From Bacteroides sp. (GTDB taxonomy: Bacteria > Bacteroidota > Bacteroidia > Bacteroidales > Bacteroidaceae): DNA of 64,000 nt. This document shows, piece by piece, positions 38,082-45,365 of the stretch. The notes under the pieces were generated by a model. That model ran no database searches, was not told the DNA's origin, and was given only the letters and a program-made list of their open reading frames with translations. The stretch covers positions 11,839-75,838 of the forward strand of contig DXLO01000010.1 of the NCBI GenBank assembly GCA_019414665.1, given 5' to 3'. How positions within the stretch are numbered: position 1 is the first letter of the stretch; each line of letters begins with the position of its first letter. The position numbers and the translations under genes are program-made.

Positions 38082-39356
38082 ATGGCTCAACCATTGGCTG
38101 AACGCATGCGTCCGAAGACATTGGACGACTATATAGGACAAAAACATTTGGTAGGAGAAGGGGCGGTGCTGAGAAGGATGATTGATTCCGGACGCATCTC
38201 TTCTTTTATTTTATGGGGGCCTCCGGGCGTGGGAAAGACAACGTTGGCACAGATTATTGCAAACCGCCTGGAAACTCCTTTTTATACATTGAGTGCAGTT
38301 ACGTCGGGAGTGAAAGATGTACGTGATGTTATTGATAAGGCACGGAGCAATCGTTTTTTTTCGCAGCAGAGTCCCATTCTTTTTATCGATGAAATACATC
38401 GTTTCAGTAAATCGCAACAAGATTCGTTACTGGGAGCAGTAGAAACAGGAGTAGTTACCTTGATAGGGGCAACAACTGAAAATCCTTCATTTGAGGTAAT
38501 CCGTCCCTTGCTTTCCCGTTGCCAGCTTTATGTATTGAAATCTCTTGAAAAAGATGACTTGCTTGAACTGTTGCATCATGCGATAACTACGGATGTTATT
38601 CTGAAAGAGAAACAAGTGGAATTGCGTGAAACAGATGCTATGCTACGTTATTCGGGAGGAGATGCCCGAAAACTGTTGAATATACTGGAGCTGGTAGTAG
38701 AAGCAGACGATAACGTACCTGTTGTGATAACAGATGATAAGGTTGTGGAGCGTTTGCAGCAGAATCCGCTGGCTTATGACAAAGATGGAGAAATGCACTA
38801 CGACATTATTTCTGCTTTTATTAAGTCTATTCGAGGAAGCGATCCGGATGGGGCATTGTACTGGCTTGCACGTATGGTAGAGGGTGGGGAAGATCCTGCT
38901 TTTATTGCGCGCCGTCTTGTCATTTCTGCTTCCGAAGATATCGGTCTTGCTAATCCGAATGCATTGCTGCTTGCAAACGCAGCTTTCGATGCCGTGATGA
39001 AAATCGGTTGGCCGGAAGGAAGAATTCCGTTGGCTGAGGCTACAGTTTATCTGGCAACAAGTCCCAAAAGCAACTCTGCCTACGAAGGGATTAATTCTGC
39101 TCTTGAGCTGGTTCGTCAGACAGGGAATCTTCCGGTTCCGCTTCATTTGCGTAATGCTCCGACTAAGCTGATGAAGCAGTTAGGATATGGAAAGGAATAT
39201 AAGTATGCTCATGCTTATAAGGGCAATTTTGTGAAACAACAGTTTTTACCCGATGAAGTATGTCATAATCGTCTTTGGCATGCACAGGAAAATCCTTCAG
39301 AAGCTAAATTAAAAGATCGTATGGTACAGTTGTGGGGCGATCGCTTTAAAGAATAA
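38082..39356 (+). CDS. rarA: Replication-associated recombination ATPase RarA/MgsA
   Basis: 424 residues. AAA+ core with Walker A GPPGVGKTT (near residue 46), Walker B ILFIDEIHRFSKSQQDSLL, sensor 1 GATTENPSFEV and arginine finger LLSRCQ; the C-terminal tetramerisation part has LVISASEDIGLANPNALLLANA and YGKEYKYAHAYKGNFVKQQFLP. RarA acts at stalled replication forks. Single gene, 15 bp before the disrupted dehydrogenase gene. Confidence 0.96.
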   Translation: MAQPLAERMRPKTLDDYIGQKHLVGEGAVLRRMIDSGRISSFILWGPPGVGKTTLAQIIANRLETPFYTLSAVTSGVKDVRDVIDKARSNRFFSQQSPILFIDEIHRFSKSQQDSLLGAVETGVVTLIGATTENPSFEVIRPLLSRCQLYVLKSLEKDDLLELLHHAITTDVILKEKQVELRETDAMLRYSGGDARKLLNILELVVEADDNVPVVITDDKVVERLQQNPLAYDKDGEMHYDIISAFIKSIRGSDPDGALYWLARMVEGGEDPAFIARRLVISASEDIGLANPNALLLANAAFDAVMKIGWPEGRIPLAEATVYLATSPKSNSAYEGINSALELVRQTGNLPVPLHLRNAPTKLMKQLGYGKEYKYAHAYKGNFVKQQFLPDEVCHNRLWHAQENPSEAKLKDRMVQLWGDRFKE

Positions 39357-39371
39357 ATTTAAGATATAGTT

Positions 39372-39878
39372 ATGAAAATAGTTGTTTTAGATGCTTATAC
39401 ACTGAATCCGGGAGAAAGAAGGTGGGAGGAATTGGAAGAACTGGGAGAAGTCGTAGTGCACGATAGGACGGCTCAATTGGATGTGGTTCGGCGTGCAAAA
39501 GATGCGGAAGTTGTGTTGACTAATAAAACGATACTTGATGGATTTATTTTGAATTTATTGCCAAAGCTGAAGTATATAGGAGTTTTGGCAACAGGATATA
39601 ATGTTGTTGATCTGGATGTGGCTCGCCAGCGTGGAATCGTTGTTACCAATATTCCTGCATATAGTACACAATCGGTTGCCCAGATGGCTATTGCGCATTT
39701 GTTGAATATTACACAACGAGTAGCTCATTATGCACATGAAGTGCATAATGGAGTATGGAGTGCACAGCCCGATTTTTGTTACTGGAATACACCATTGATA
39801 GAACTGGCCGGAAAGAAAATCGGGATTGTTGGTTTTGGAAATACAGGTCAGGCTACTGCGCAAATATATGGGGCATAG
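39372..39878 (+). pseudogene. D-2-hydroxyacid dehydrogenase, N-terminal half, interrupted by prophage
   Basis: The first 168 codons of a D-2-hydroxyacid dehydrogenase (hydroxypyruvate or glycerate type), normally about 315-320 residues. The substrate-domain part (LPKLKYIGVLATGYNVVDLD, NIPAYSTQSVAQMAI) is intact. The NAD motif IGIVGFGNTGQATAQIYGA is reached and then the frame stops in TAG, where phage sequence begins. The missing half should lie beyond the prophage right end, outside this window. The catalytic His and Glu are in the missing part, so the protein is inactive if made. Confidence 0.9.
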
Positions 39879-39880
39879 AA

Positions 39881-39985
39881 CGAAGCGGTTTTTTCAATGG
39901 TCGGGAAAAATGGGCGAAAGGTTTTGAAAACCAAAGGGTTTAGGCATGATCGGGAAAATGGGCTGAATATTTCGAAGCGGTTTTT
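39881..39985 (+). repeat. Left-end repeats, candidate transposase binding sites
   Basis: CGAAGCGGTTTTT occurs at 39881-39893 and 39973-39985; TCGGGAAAAATGGGC at 39901-39915 and a one-base-shorter copy at 39950-39963. A 13-bp palindrome GGTTTTGAAAACC lies between them at 39920-39932. Mu-type phages carry multiple transposase sites at each end, which these could be. Confidence 0.6.
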
Positions 39986-40102
39986 CTCTTTACATGGCTT
40001 ACATCTGCTTTACGTTTGAGGGGCTTTTCTTCGGATATTCGGGGGATTGCTTTACATCGGGCTTGCAGATGGGGCTAAAACGGCCTGGAAGGGTTTTATT
40101 TT

Positions 40103-40120
40103 CGGCTGTGTGGCCGTTTT
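40103..40120 (+). repeat. First copy of an 18-bp stem-loop repeat
   Basis: CGGCTGTGTGGCCGTTTT, identical to 40160-40177. The stem CGGC/GCCG is weaker than in the second copy. Confidence 0.55.
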
Positions 40121-40157
40121 ATGGCTGGGTTGATGGATTTTGTTATATGATGGTGTG

Positions 40158-40182
40158 AACGGCTGTGTGGCCGTTTTTTGTG
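40158..40182 (+). terminator. Rho-independent terminator (second repeat copy)
   Basis: AACGGC-TGTGTG-GCCGTTTTTTG: a six-base stem followed by a T-run. In this place it may block host transcription entering the prophage from the interrupted gene. Confidence 0.7.
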
Positions 40183-40233
40183 CCTATTTTTAAAGATGTT
40201 GCCTTAAAATTCTTCTAAATAAGTATTATTTGG

Positions 40234-40241
40234 TATATTTG
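40234..40241 (+). promoter_or_regulatory. Bacteroides-type -7 promoter element
   Basis: TATATTTG, 19 bp before the ATG at 40261. Confidence 0.6.
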
Positions 40242-40260
40242 CAGCATAATAGAAACGAAT

Positions 40261-40503
40261 ATGGCAAAAGTGATTCATGTGCATTTGCTGCATAAAATAG
40301 ACGGGACGAAGCAGAAAGATTGGTATTTCAGCAGTATATCGGCTGTTTATACGGTTCTGACGGCAGATCAGGTGGGGGCAACCAAGAATTACCTGCTTCA
40401 TGCCGGGCTGTCTGGTAACGGCACAATATGCACGAAAAAGGCTATAATTAAGCAATCTACGCTCATCTCGGGTGGTAGTAAGGGAATGGTTAGAACGATA
40501 TAA
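40261..40503 (+). CDS. Small phage protein of unknown function
   Basis: 80 residues starting MAKVIHVHLLHKIDGTKQKDW, no membrane helix. The sequence looks like a real folded protein (alternating strand and helix, basic C-terminus with TKKAIIKQSTLI) but I do not recognise a family. It is the leftmost gene of the prophage, has its own promoter and stands apart from the repressor, so it may be expressed in the lysogen. Confidence 0.65.
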   Translation: MAKVIHVHLLHKIDGTKQKDWYFSSISAVYTVLTADQVGATKNYLLHAGLSGNGTICTKKAIIKQSTLISGGSKGMVRTI

Positions 40504-40602
40504 TAGCGCCGTTAGAAAGGCTTGTAGGCGTTATTTCTTTGAATGCTGATTGGGGAGCTTATGGCTTCCTTTTTTTATGCCCCTACGGTTGGTTTTATTT
40601 GG

Positions 40603-40674
40603 TTAGGGGTTACTATTGGGGTTACTGTTAGGGGTTACTACTTCTTTAAGTTAGGGGTTACTTTAGGGGTTACT
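40603..40674 (+). repeat. Five copies of a 12-bp repeat
   Basis: TTAGGGGTTACT occurs at 40603-40614, 40628-40639, 40651-40662 and 40663-40674, with a variant ATTGGGGTTACT at 40615-40626. Spacing is 12, 13, 23 and 12 bp. They lie in the gap between the first gene and the repressor. They could be protein-binding sites; a short open frame across them reads LGVTIGVTV and LGVTLGVTF but is probably not a gene. Confidence 0.8.
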
Positions 40675-40728
40675 TTTTCAGTTCTCAGAGGGTACGCCCG
40701 AAATAGGAAACTATGTTATAAATGAAAG

Positions 40729-40775
40729 CAAGTGCCGTTTTTCTCTGTTTTCAGAGAGGAAAAACGACACTTGTT
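40729..40775. terminator. Long hairpin, probable terminator
   Basis: CAAGTGCCGTTTTTCTCT pairs with AGAGAGGAAAAACGACACTTG around a TTTTC-type loop, with one mismatch. It lies past the convergent ends of the first gene and the repressor. Confidence 0.7.
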
Positions 40776-40911
40776 TGTGTGATATACCTTATTATAATAA
40801 AATAAATCCTTTGATTTACAGTGTATTTACGAGTTTGCTTCAGGTAAATTCCTTCAAAAGTGTGTGCGTGCGTCCTTTTTTAGCCTTCTGTAGGAGGCAT
40901 GCGTGTACCAC

Positions 40912-41595
40912 TTAGAAGAACTTGCTGATGCTTCCAATGACTTCAAAGACATTCATGATGCGTGATTTGTCGAATTCCTGCTCATCGTAGTCCTCTGTAT
41001 TAATGGGAATGAAGCGCAACTTGCTTGGATCCGGCGACCTGCGCAGGATTTTGATGGTACGGATGGTGTCCAATACCACTGCATAGATTTCTCCATACTG
41101 GATGTCGTTGAGTGTGCATTGTCGCAGGGCGATGATGTCGCCATGGTTTATTTTGGGCTCCATGGAGTGGCCGGTGACATTGCACCAGAGGCTGGCTTTT
41201 TCGAATCCCCTTATTACGATGTTGGTGGCGGGTATGTTTACCTGAGAGTTGAACACCTCATCGAATCCCCCAATAAAGTCCACATCGTAGTATGGTGTGC
41301 CGACAGATGGGTTCATGGATGTGGTAGGCATGAACGAAGGATTGGCTTCGTCTATTGTTTTAATGCCGTTCAAATCATCTTTCAACATGCTTCCTGCACC
41401 AGTAAGCAACCATCCTGTTGAATATCGGGGATAATTTTCAACTATTATACTAAGCCATTTGGCTTGAATGTCGGTCCCGTTATTGATTGCTCTTGAAAGC
41501 ACGCCTTTACTTGCGCCAATAGTTCTTTCCATGGCGCCAATAGTTATCCCCTCATTGGAGGCTATTTCTTGTATTCTTGATAAAATATTGCCCAT
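40912..41595 (-). CDS. Phage repressor, HTH plus S24 peptidase-like domain
   Basis: 227 residues. An N-terminal helix-turn-helix (about 1-60: ITIGAMERTIGASKGVLSRAINNGTD) and a C-terminal LexA/CI-type S24 domain with the serine in GHSMEPKINHGDIIAL and a lysine in IKILRR that would complete the Ser-Lys dyad. Such repressors hold lysogeny and are inactivated by self-cleavage during DNA damage. The gene faces away from the early operon. Operator-like words lie upstream and inside the gene. Confidence 0.92.
   Translation of the reverse strand: MGNILSRIQEIASNEGITIGAMERTIGASKGVLSRAINNGTDIQAKWLSIIVENYPRYSTGWLLTGAGSMLKDDLNGIKTIDEANPSFMPTTSMNPSVGTPYYDVDFIGGFDEVFNSQVNIPATNIVIRGFEKASLWCNVTGHSMEPKINHGDIIALRQCTLNDIQYGEIYAVVLDTIRTIKILRRSPDPSKLRFIPINTEDYDEQEFDKSRIMNVFEVIGSISKFF
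41430..41441 (-). promoter_or_regulatory. Operator-like site inside the repressor gene
   Basis: GATAATTTTCAA on the plus strand, which is TTGAAAATTATC on the minus strand. The 16-base minus-strand word TTGAAAATTATCCCCG (41426-41441) is identical to the site at 41598-41613 on the plus strand. It encodes part of the repressor (VENYPR), so it serves as coding DNA too. Confidence 0.6.
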
Positions 41596-41597
41596 AA

Positions 41598-41613
41598 TTG
41601 AAAATTATCCCCG
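41598..41613 (+). promoter_or_regulatory. Operator-like site 1, at the repressor start
   Basis: TTGAAAATTATCCCCG directly upstream of the repressor ATG (41595). A repressor bound here would affect its own transcription. Confidence 0.65.
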
Positions 41614-41628
41614 TTTTTATTTCGATGG

Positions 41629-41640
41629 TTGAAAATTATC
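41629..41640 (+). promoter_or_regulatory. Operator-like site 2, in the early promoter
   Basis: TTGAAAATTATC lies two bases upstream of the -7 element TATATTTG at 41643-41650, within the promoter spacer, so binding should block early transcription. It is 31 bp (three helical turns) from site 1. Confidence 0.7.
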
Positions 41641-41642
41641 AC

Positions 41643-41650
41643 TATATTTG
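41643..41650 (+). promoter_or_regulatory. Early lytic promoter, -7 element
   Basis: TATATTTG matches TAnnTTTG, 78 bp before the first early gene at 41729 and adjacent to operator site 2. Confidence 0.7.
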
Positions 41651-41728
41651 CAGCGTGTTTAAGATGTAAACAGCGCGCCAAATATACAAAAAAGGCGTGT
41701 GATTAGCGAATTTTAAGGATTAAAGAAA

Positions 41729-41944
41729 ATGAAAGCAAAAGTAATTATAGCTCAAGCAACAGCTGAGACCGCCGAAGCTCTTTACGGACTGGTCAAGAAG
41801 ATGGTAGATACAACAGCAATCAAGGCTTATCCCAGTGTGGATTATCAGGCAGTTTTCTTTTCAGCTGATAGATACGACTTAGACTTTGTAAAAAGAGTAT
41901 TGGCGGATAAGTGCTTTTCTTTCAAAATTGAAGATGCAGAATAA
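41729..41944 (+). CDS. Early phage protein of unknown function
   Basis: 71 residues, MKAKVIIAQATAETAEALYG and so on, predicted alpha/beta with no membrane helix. First gene of the early operon after the repressor-controlled promoter. In Mu this position holds Ner-type regulators, but no helix-turn-helix is obvious here, so I give no function. Confidence 0.7.
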   Translation: MKAKVIIAQATAETAEALYGLVKKMVDTTAIKAYPSVDYQAVFFSADRYDLDFVKRVLADKCFSFKIEDAE

Positions 41945-41965
41945 TACAATAAAATAAGTGAGTTT

Positions 41966-42358
41966 ATGACACAGCAAGAATTTATGGAACGGACGGGGAT
42001 AACCCCTACAGCAGAGGATTTTGATTACATCCATGCGGTTTATCTGAACACTTCGATGAACAAGGATGAGTTCTGCAAAGATTTCAAGAAACATGGGGAC
42101 AGCCGGATTATCCGCGATGTCCATGTACGGGTGCTGAACTATGAGATGAAATGTGAACGGCAAAAGGAAGTTATCGGCAACCTGACCGACTTCCTGATTG
42201 GAAAGGCGCATGCGTATGACGATACCGATTTCCGCAAAGAAGCGGTAGGGCTGGTCGGTGAGATGGAAGTGGTGAAACGGACCATTGAATTGGGGCTTCC
42301 GCTTTGGGATGAAGACAGGATGGTTGTCCTTTCGATGATAGAAGAACAAGGCAAATAG
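41966..42358 (+). CDS. Early phage protein of unknown function
   Basis: 130 residues, mostly helical and charged, starting MTQQEFMERTGITPTAEDFDYIH. The pattern of a short helical N-terminus followed by a coiled-coil-like stretch (YEMKCERQKEVIGNLTDFL) suggests a small DNA-metabolism or regulatory protein; no family recognised. It is followed by a gap that holds a tRNA-like element. Confidence 0.7.
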   Translation: MTQQEFMERTGITPTAEDFDYIHAVYLNTSMNKDEFCKDFKKHGDSRIIRDVHVRVLNYEMKCERQKEVIGNLTDFLIGKAHAYDDTDFRKEAVGLVGEMEVVKRTIELGLPLWDEDRMVVLSMIEEQGK

Positions 42359-42376
42359 ATTGCCGGATAACTGGCA

Positions 42377-42392
42377 GCCCGGAAAGACGGGC
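42377..42392 (+). other. Short hairpin before the tRNA-like element
   Basis: GCCCG-GAAAGA-CGGGC, a five-base perfect stem directly upstream of the tRNA-like fold. No T-run follows, so it is not a terminator. Confidence 0.5.
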
Positions 42393-42393
42393 A

Positions 42394-42479
42394 GGGGCGG
42401 CAGGCACGGCCGGAGAGTTGGTAAATCGAAATAAGAAAGCGTAGAAAGCCGTCGGGGTTCGATTCCCCGCGCCCCACGA
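42394..42479 (+). other. tRNA-like structured element
   Basis: The 3' half looks like a tRNA: T-stem CGGGG/CCCCG with the consensus T-loop TTCGATT (42458-42464), and a 3' strand CGCCCC followed by ACGA. The strand GGGGCG at 42394-42399 pairs with CGCCCC (42470-42475) as a six-bp acceptor stem. A long arm ACGGC (42406) / GCCGT (42448) replaces separate D and anticodon arms, so no anticodon loop can be placed and canonical tRNA function is unlikely. It may be a relic of a host tRNA or a tRNA mimic transcribed with the early operon. Confidence 0.55.
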
Positions 42480-42503
42480 TATAAACTTTTAAAATTTAGA
42501 GTT

Positions 42504-42770
42504 ATGGCAAAGAATTTCAATCCGAGAACAGCAGAGAGTCTGTTCAAACAGAAGTTGCGCACGATGATAGGCAGTACGGCACATACGCAGAATATTGCCG
42601 ACCAGGCGATGGAGCTGGCTGGACAATTCATGACGGAGGATGAGATAAGCAACTCGGATGCCTACCGGGTGATAGAGAATGTGAGCTGTGTGTGTGAGGA
42701 AGCGATGCAGGTGCTGGTCGAAGAACTGCAGAAAGGGACACGCCTTCATGAAATACTGACGGGTGATTAG
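42504..42770 (+). CDS. Early phage protein of unknown function
   Basis: 88 residues, starting MAKNFNPRTAESLFKQKLRTM; two or three helices with an acidic C-terminal half. No family recognised. It begins 24 bp after the tRNA-like element in the early operon. Confidence 0.65.
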   Translation: MAKNFNPRTAESLFKQKLRTMIGSTAHTQNIADQAMELAGQFMTEDEISNSDAYRVIENVSCVCEEAMQVLVEELQKGTRLHEILTGD

Positions 42771-42831
42771 GAAATAGCGGAAGCCGTTGAAAACCTTTGA
42801 ACGAACGATAACGATTAAAAAGTATGACGAT

Positions 42832-43212
42832 ATGAGAAAGCAGATTTTGACAGATAACGAGACCAAGACCTTCTTGATGAAGACATTCGGATGCAGCCGT
42901 CAGGCTGTGTGGCAAGCACTGAATTTTGTCCGTGACAGCGATCAGGCGCGCCGGATACGCACTCTTGCCCTGAAGCGAGGCGGCAAACTGACTGACGGGA
43001 ACTTCATCCCGAACTGCGAAACCACCTTCGAGGAGTGCGAGAAGACCATGACCTGCACTTTCGGTCCCCGTGTAAAACTCGTGGTCCACAGAAAGACCAA
43101 TGATGTGGATGTGTACGTGGACGGAAAACGGACTGAAACCTACCAATGTGAATTTGTATCGGATTTCATGCAGCTGCAGCACGAGACCCAACAGATGGCA
43201 TCTGCCTTATAA
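42832..43212 (+). CDS. Early phage DNA-binding-like protein
   Basis: 126 residues. The N-terminal part has FLMKTFGCSRQAVWQALNFVRDS, which looks like a helix-turn-helix, and the rest is a small beta-rich domain (VKLVVHRKTNDVDVYVDGKR). A regulatory or accessory role for the transposase directly downstream (12 bp) is inferred. The start is the ATG at 42832; an in-frame TTG lies 45 bp earlier. Confidence 0.65.
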   Translation: MRKQILTDNETKTFLMKTFGCSRQAVWQALNFVRDSDQARRIRTLALKRGGKLTDGNFIPNCETTFEECEKTMTCTFGPRVKLVVHRKTNDVDVYVDGKRTETYQCEFVSDFMQLQHETQQMASAL

Positions 43213-43223
43213 ATAGAAATGAA

Positions 43224-45329
43224 ATGGAGTATTATGGAAAGATATTGTGCATATCCTACAATGACCTGACTTACGATGACCGACCGGTGATGGTGAACGG
43301 AAAGGCAGACTACAGCAGAAGCCGCACGCTGAAAGGAGTTCATCCTTCCACTCTTTCCGAAGAAGAACTTGCTCCCATCATGTCGATACCCAATTACAAG
43401 AAGTTAGCGGCAAAGGAGAAAATCAATGTAGTTCGATCCGGAAGAGGTCTGGGAGGTTACGTTTTGGTAGAAATAGCCACCATGCCCCTACGGTTTCAGG
43501 AAAGGATAAAACTAAAATACGGAGATATGAAAGAAGACGTAATAAGAAACTGGCTCGGCAGCCATTACCACATCGATGCGAAAGCCCGGGAATTTTACAC
43601 CCGGTTCCGTTTTGACAACGGAGATGCACTGCCACCGGAACACATCCAAGAATATACGGTAAACGCTTCGGTAATTGAGGCAGTGATGCGTGCCATGGAG
43701 GATGCCACGTTTATGCGAAAGGCCATGAAGGCCGGGCCGGTGAACTGGGGCGAACTGGCAGGAGCCATCAGTTACTACCAAGCAGAGTTCGGACATACCT
43801 TGCCTGTCAGTTCCAACCGCTTCAAGAAGCGTGTGAATGACTTCAAGGCCAACGGCTATGAAAGCCTTATCAGCCGCAAGTTCATGAACCAGAACCGCCG
43901 GAAAGTGACCTATGACATTGAACGCCTGCTGCTGAGCATCGATGCCCAACCGGAGCAGCCCTTCAATACCACCGTGTGGGAACAGTACAATCTATTTGTG
44001 CAAGGAGAACTGGAGCTATATGACCCCGAAACCGGCGAGGTGTTGAATCCGGCAGGCTTTACCGACAAGGATGGAAATCCGCTGGTATTGAGCCCGGCCA
44101 CAGTAGCCAACTACCTGAACAACCCCAAGAACAAGGCCCTTCGCGGTAAGCTGCACATGAGCCAATGGGATTTCAACAATGCCTACCGTCCTTATCATCT
44201 GCGCAGCATCGGTGAATATTCCTTGAGTAAGGTTTCTCTTGACGACCGCGACCTGCCGCGCCCAATGAAGGATGGCAACCGAGTGAAAGCCTATTATGCC
44301 TACGATGTGGTGAGCGGTGCTGTGGTGGGATATGCCTACAACCGGTACAAGACTACCGAGTTATTTTTAGACTGCATGCGAAACATGTTCCAGACCCTGG
44401 ACCGGAACGGCATGTATATCCCCGCCGAGTTAGAAGTGGAACACCACCTGGTAAGCGACTTTGCCGACGGATTGATGCAAGCCGGTACCGTCTTCCCCCT
44501 GATCCGCTGGTGTAACCCCGGGAACTCGCGTGAAAAACGTGCCGAGCACAAGAACCGCGAAAAGAAATACGGTGTGGAGAAACGCACGCAGGTAGGTATC
44601 GGCCGATGGTATGCCAAGCTGGAGGCCAACCGCCCGAAGGAAGAAAAGGTGTATGACGAAAAGAACAACACCTACAAGGTGAAGACCTATAGTTATGAAG
44701 AATTGGTAGCCGATGATATACGCGCCATTGAGACCTTCAACGCACAGCCTCACCCCAACCAAAAGCGCTATCCGGGCATGAGCCGTTGGGATGTGCTTTG
44801 CGCCCATCAGAACCCGAACCTTGCACCTTGGGACAAGGCCGTTCTTTACCGGTTCATCGGACAGCACACCGAAACAACCATCCGGCAGAACACCTACTGC
44901 ACGGTGATGTACAACCAATACGGACTGCCCAGCCCGGAAATCATCGAAAAGCTGGAGCCGAGGAACTACAAGGTAGATGCCTATTATCTGCCCGATGCCG
45001 ACGGAACCATCAACGAGGTATATATCTACCAGAACGGACGATATATCGCCACCTGCAAGCCCGTAGCCCGTTACAATGAGAATACAGCCGAGCAGACCGA
45101 GTACGACAAGGCAGCCTATACCGAACAGTCCAAGTATGTAGCTCAATTCGACAAGATGATGAAGGACGGCAAGATCAAGCGTGTGGGCATCCTTGCCAAA
45201 GAGGAAGCAAAGCTGATAACAGAGGTACAGGCGGAAGCCGTTCCCCTTCCTGCACAAGCCGAGGAAGAAGATTACTCAGCCTATATGGACATCAGTGCCT
45301 TCGAGCATGATGCAGTAGCCAAGATATAA
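43224..45329 (+). CDS. Mu-type transposase (MuA-like)
   Basis: 701 residues, close to Mu MuA (663). The N-terminal third is DNA-binding in character (LISRKFMNQNRRKVTYDI). The catalytic DDE core is at about 335-445, with Asp near 340 in SLDDRDLPRP followed by AYYAYDVVSGAVVGYAY, an acidic residue near 402-411 in ELEVEHHLVSDF and Glu near 441 in AEHKNREKKYG. The C-terminal beta-barrel and tail, which recruit MuB in Mu, follow. It catalyses DNA strand transfer for integration and replicative transposition. MuB lies directly downstream. Confidence 0.92.
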   Translation: MEYYGKILCISYNDLTYDDRPVMVNGKADYSRSRTLKGVHPSTLSEEELAPIMSIPNYKKLAAKEKINVVRSGRGLGGYVLVEIATMPLRFQERIKLKYGDMKEDVIRNWLGSHYHIDAKAREFYTRFRFDNGDALPPEHIQEYTVNASVIEAVMRAMEDATFMRKAMKAGPVNWGELAGAISYYQAEFGHTLPVSSNRFKKRVNDFKANGYESLISRKFMNQNRRKVTYDIERLLLSIDAQPEQPFNTTVWEQYNLFVQGELELYDPETGEVLNPAGFTDKDGNPLVLSPATVANYLNNPKNKALRGKLHMSQWDFNNAYRPYHLRSIGEYSLSKVSLDDRDLPRPMKDGNRVKAYYAYDVVSGAVVGYAYNRYKTTELFLDCMRNMFQTLDRNGMYIPAELEVEHHLVSDFADGLMQAGTVFPLIRWCNPGNSREKRAEHKNREKKYGVEKRTQVGIGRWYAKLEANRPKEEKVYDEKNNTYKVKTYSYEELVADDIRAIETFNAQPHPNQKRYPGMSRWDVLCAHQNPNLAPWDKAVLYRFIGQHTETTIRQNTYCTVMYNQYGLPSPEIIEKLEPRNYKVDAYYLPDADGTINEVYIYQNGRYIATCKPVARYNENTAEQTEYDKAAYTEQSKYVAQFDKMMKDGKIKRVGILAKEEAKLITEVQAEAVPLPAQAEEEDYSAYMDISAFEHDAVAKI

Positions 45330-45365
45330 TTAACGACGTTAGAACGAATTTAAAACAGCATTCAA

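Larger units (their letters stand above)
39879..40260. other. Non-coding left end of the prophage
   Basis: About 380 bp without a gene. It contains the end repeats (39881-39985), two copies of CGGCTGTGTGGCCGTTTT (40103-40120 and 40160-40177) and a -7 promoter element at 40234-40241. Confidence 0.7.
40504..40911. other. Intergenic region between first phage gene and repressor
   Basis: 408 bp containing the 12-bp repeat array and a long hairpin (40729-40775). I see no credible gene in it. Confidence 0.65.

Noticed and set aside
39372..39878. A short functional dehydrogenase domain protein
   Set aside because: The stop is formed by phage sequence within the NAD-binding domain; the catalytic half is missing.
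40603..40674. Possible CRISPR array
   Set aside because: The repeat is only 12 bp, spacers are 0 to 11 bp, and there are no cas genes.
40543..40725. A 60-codon plus-strand frame with repeated LGVT-like peptide units
   Set aside because: It is made by the 12-bp DNA repeats read in phase, has no promoter or ribosome site, and starts and ends without protein character.
42394..42479. Calling the tRNA-like element a functional tRNA
   Set aside because: No D-arm or anticodon loop can be placed, and the length and acceptor stem are off.
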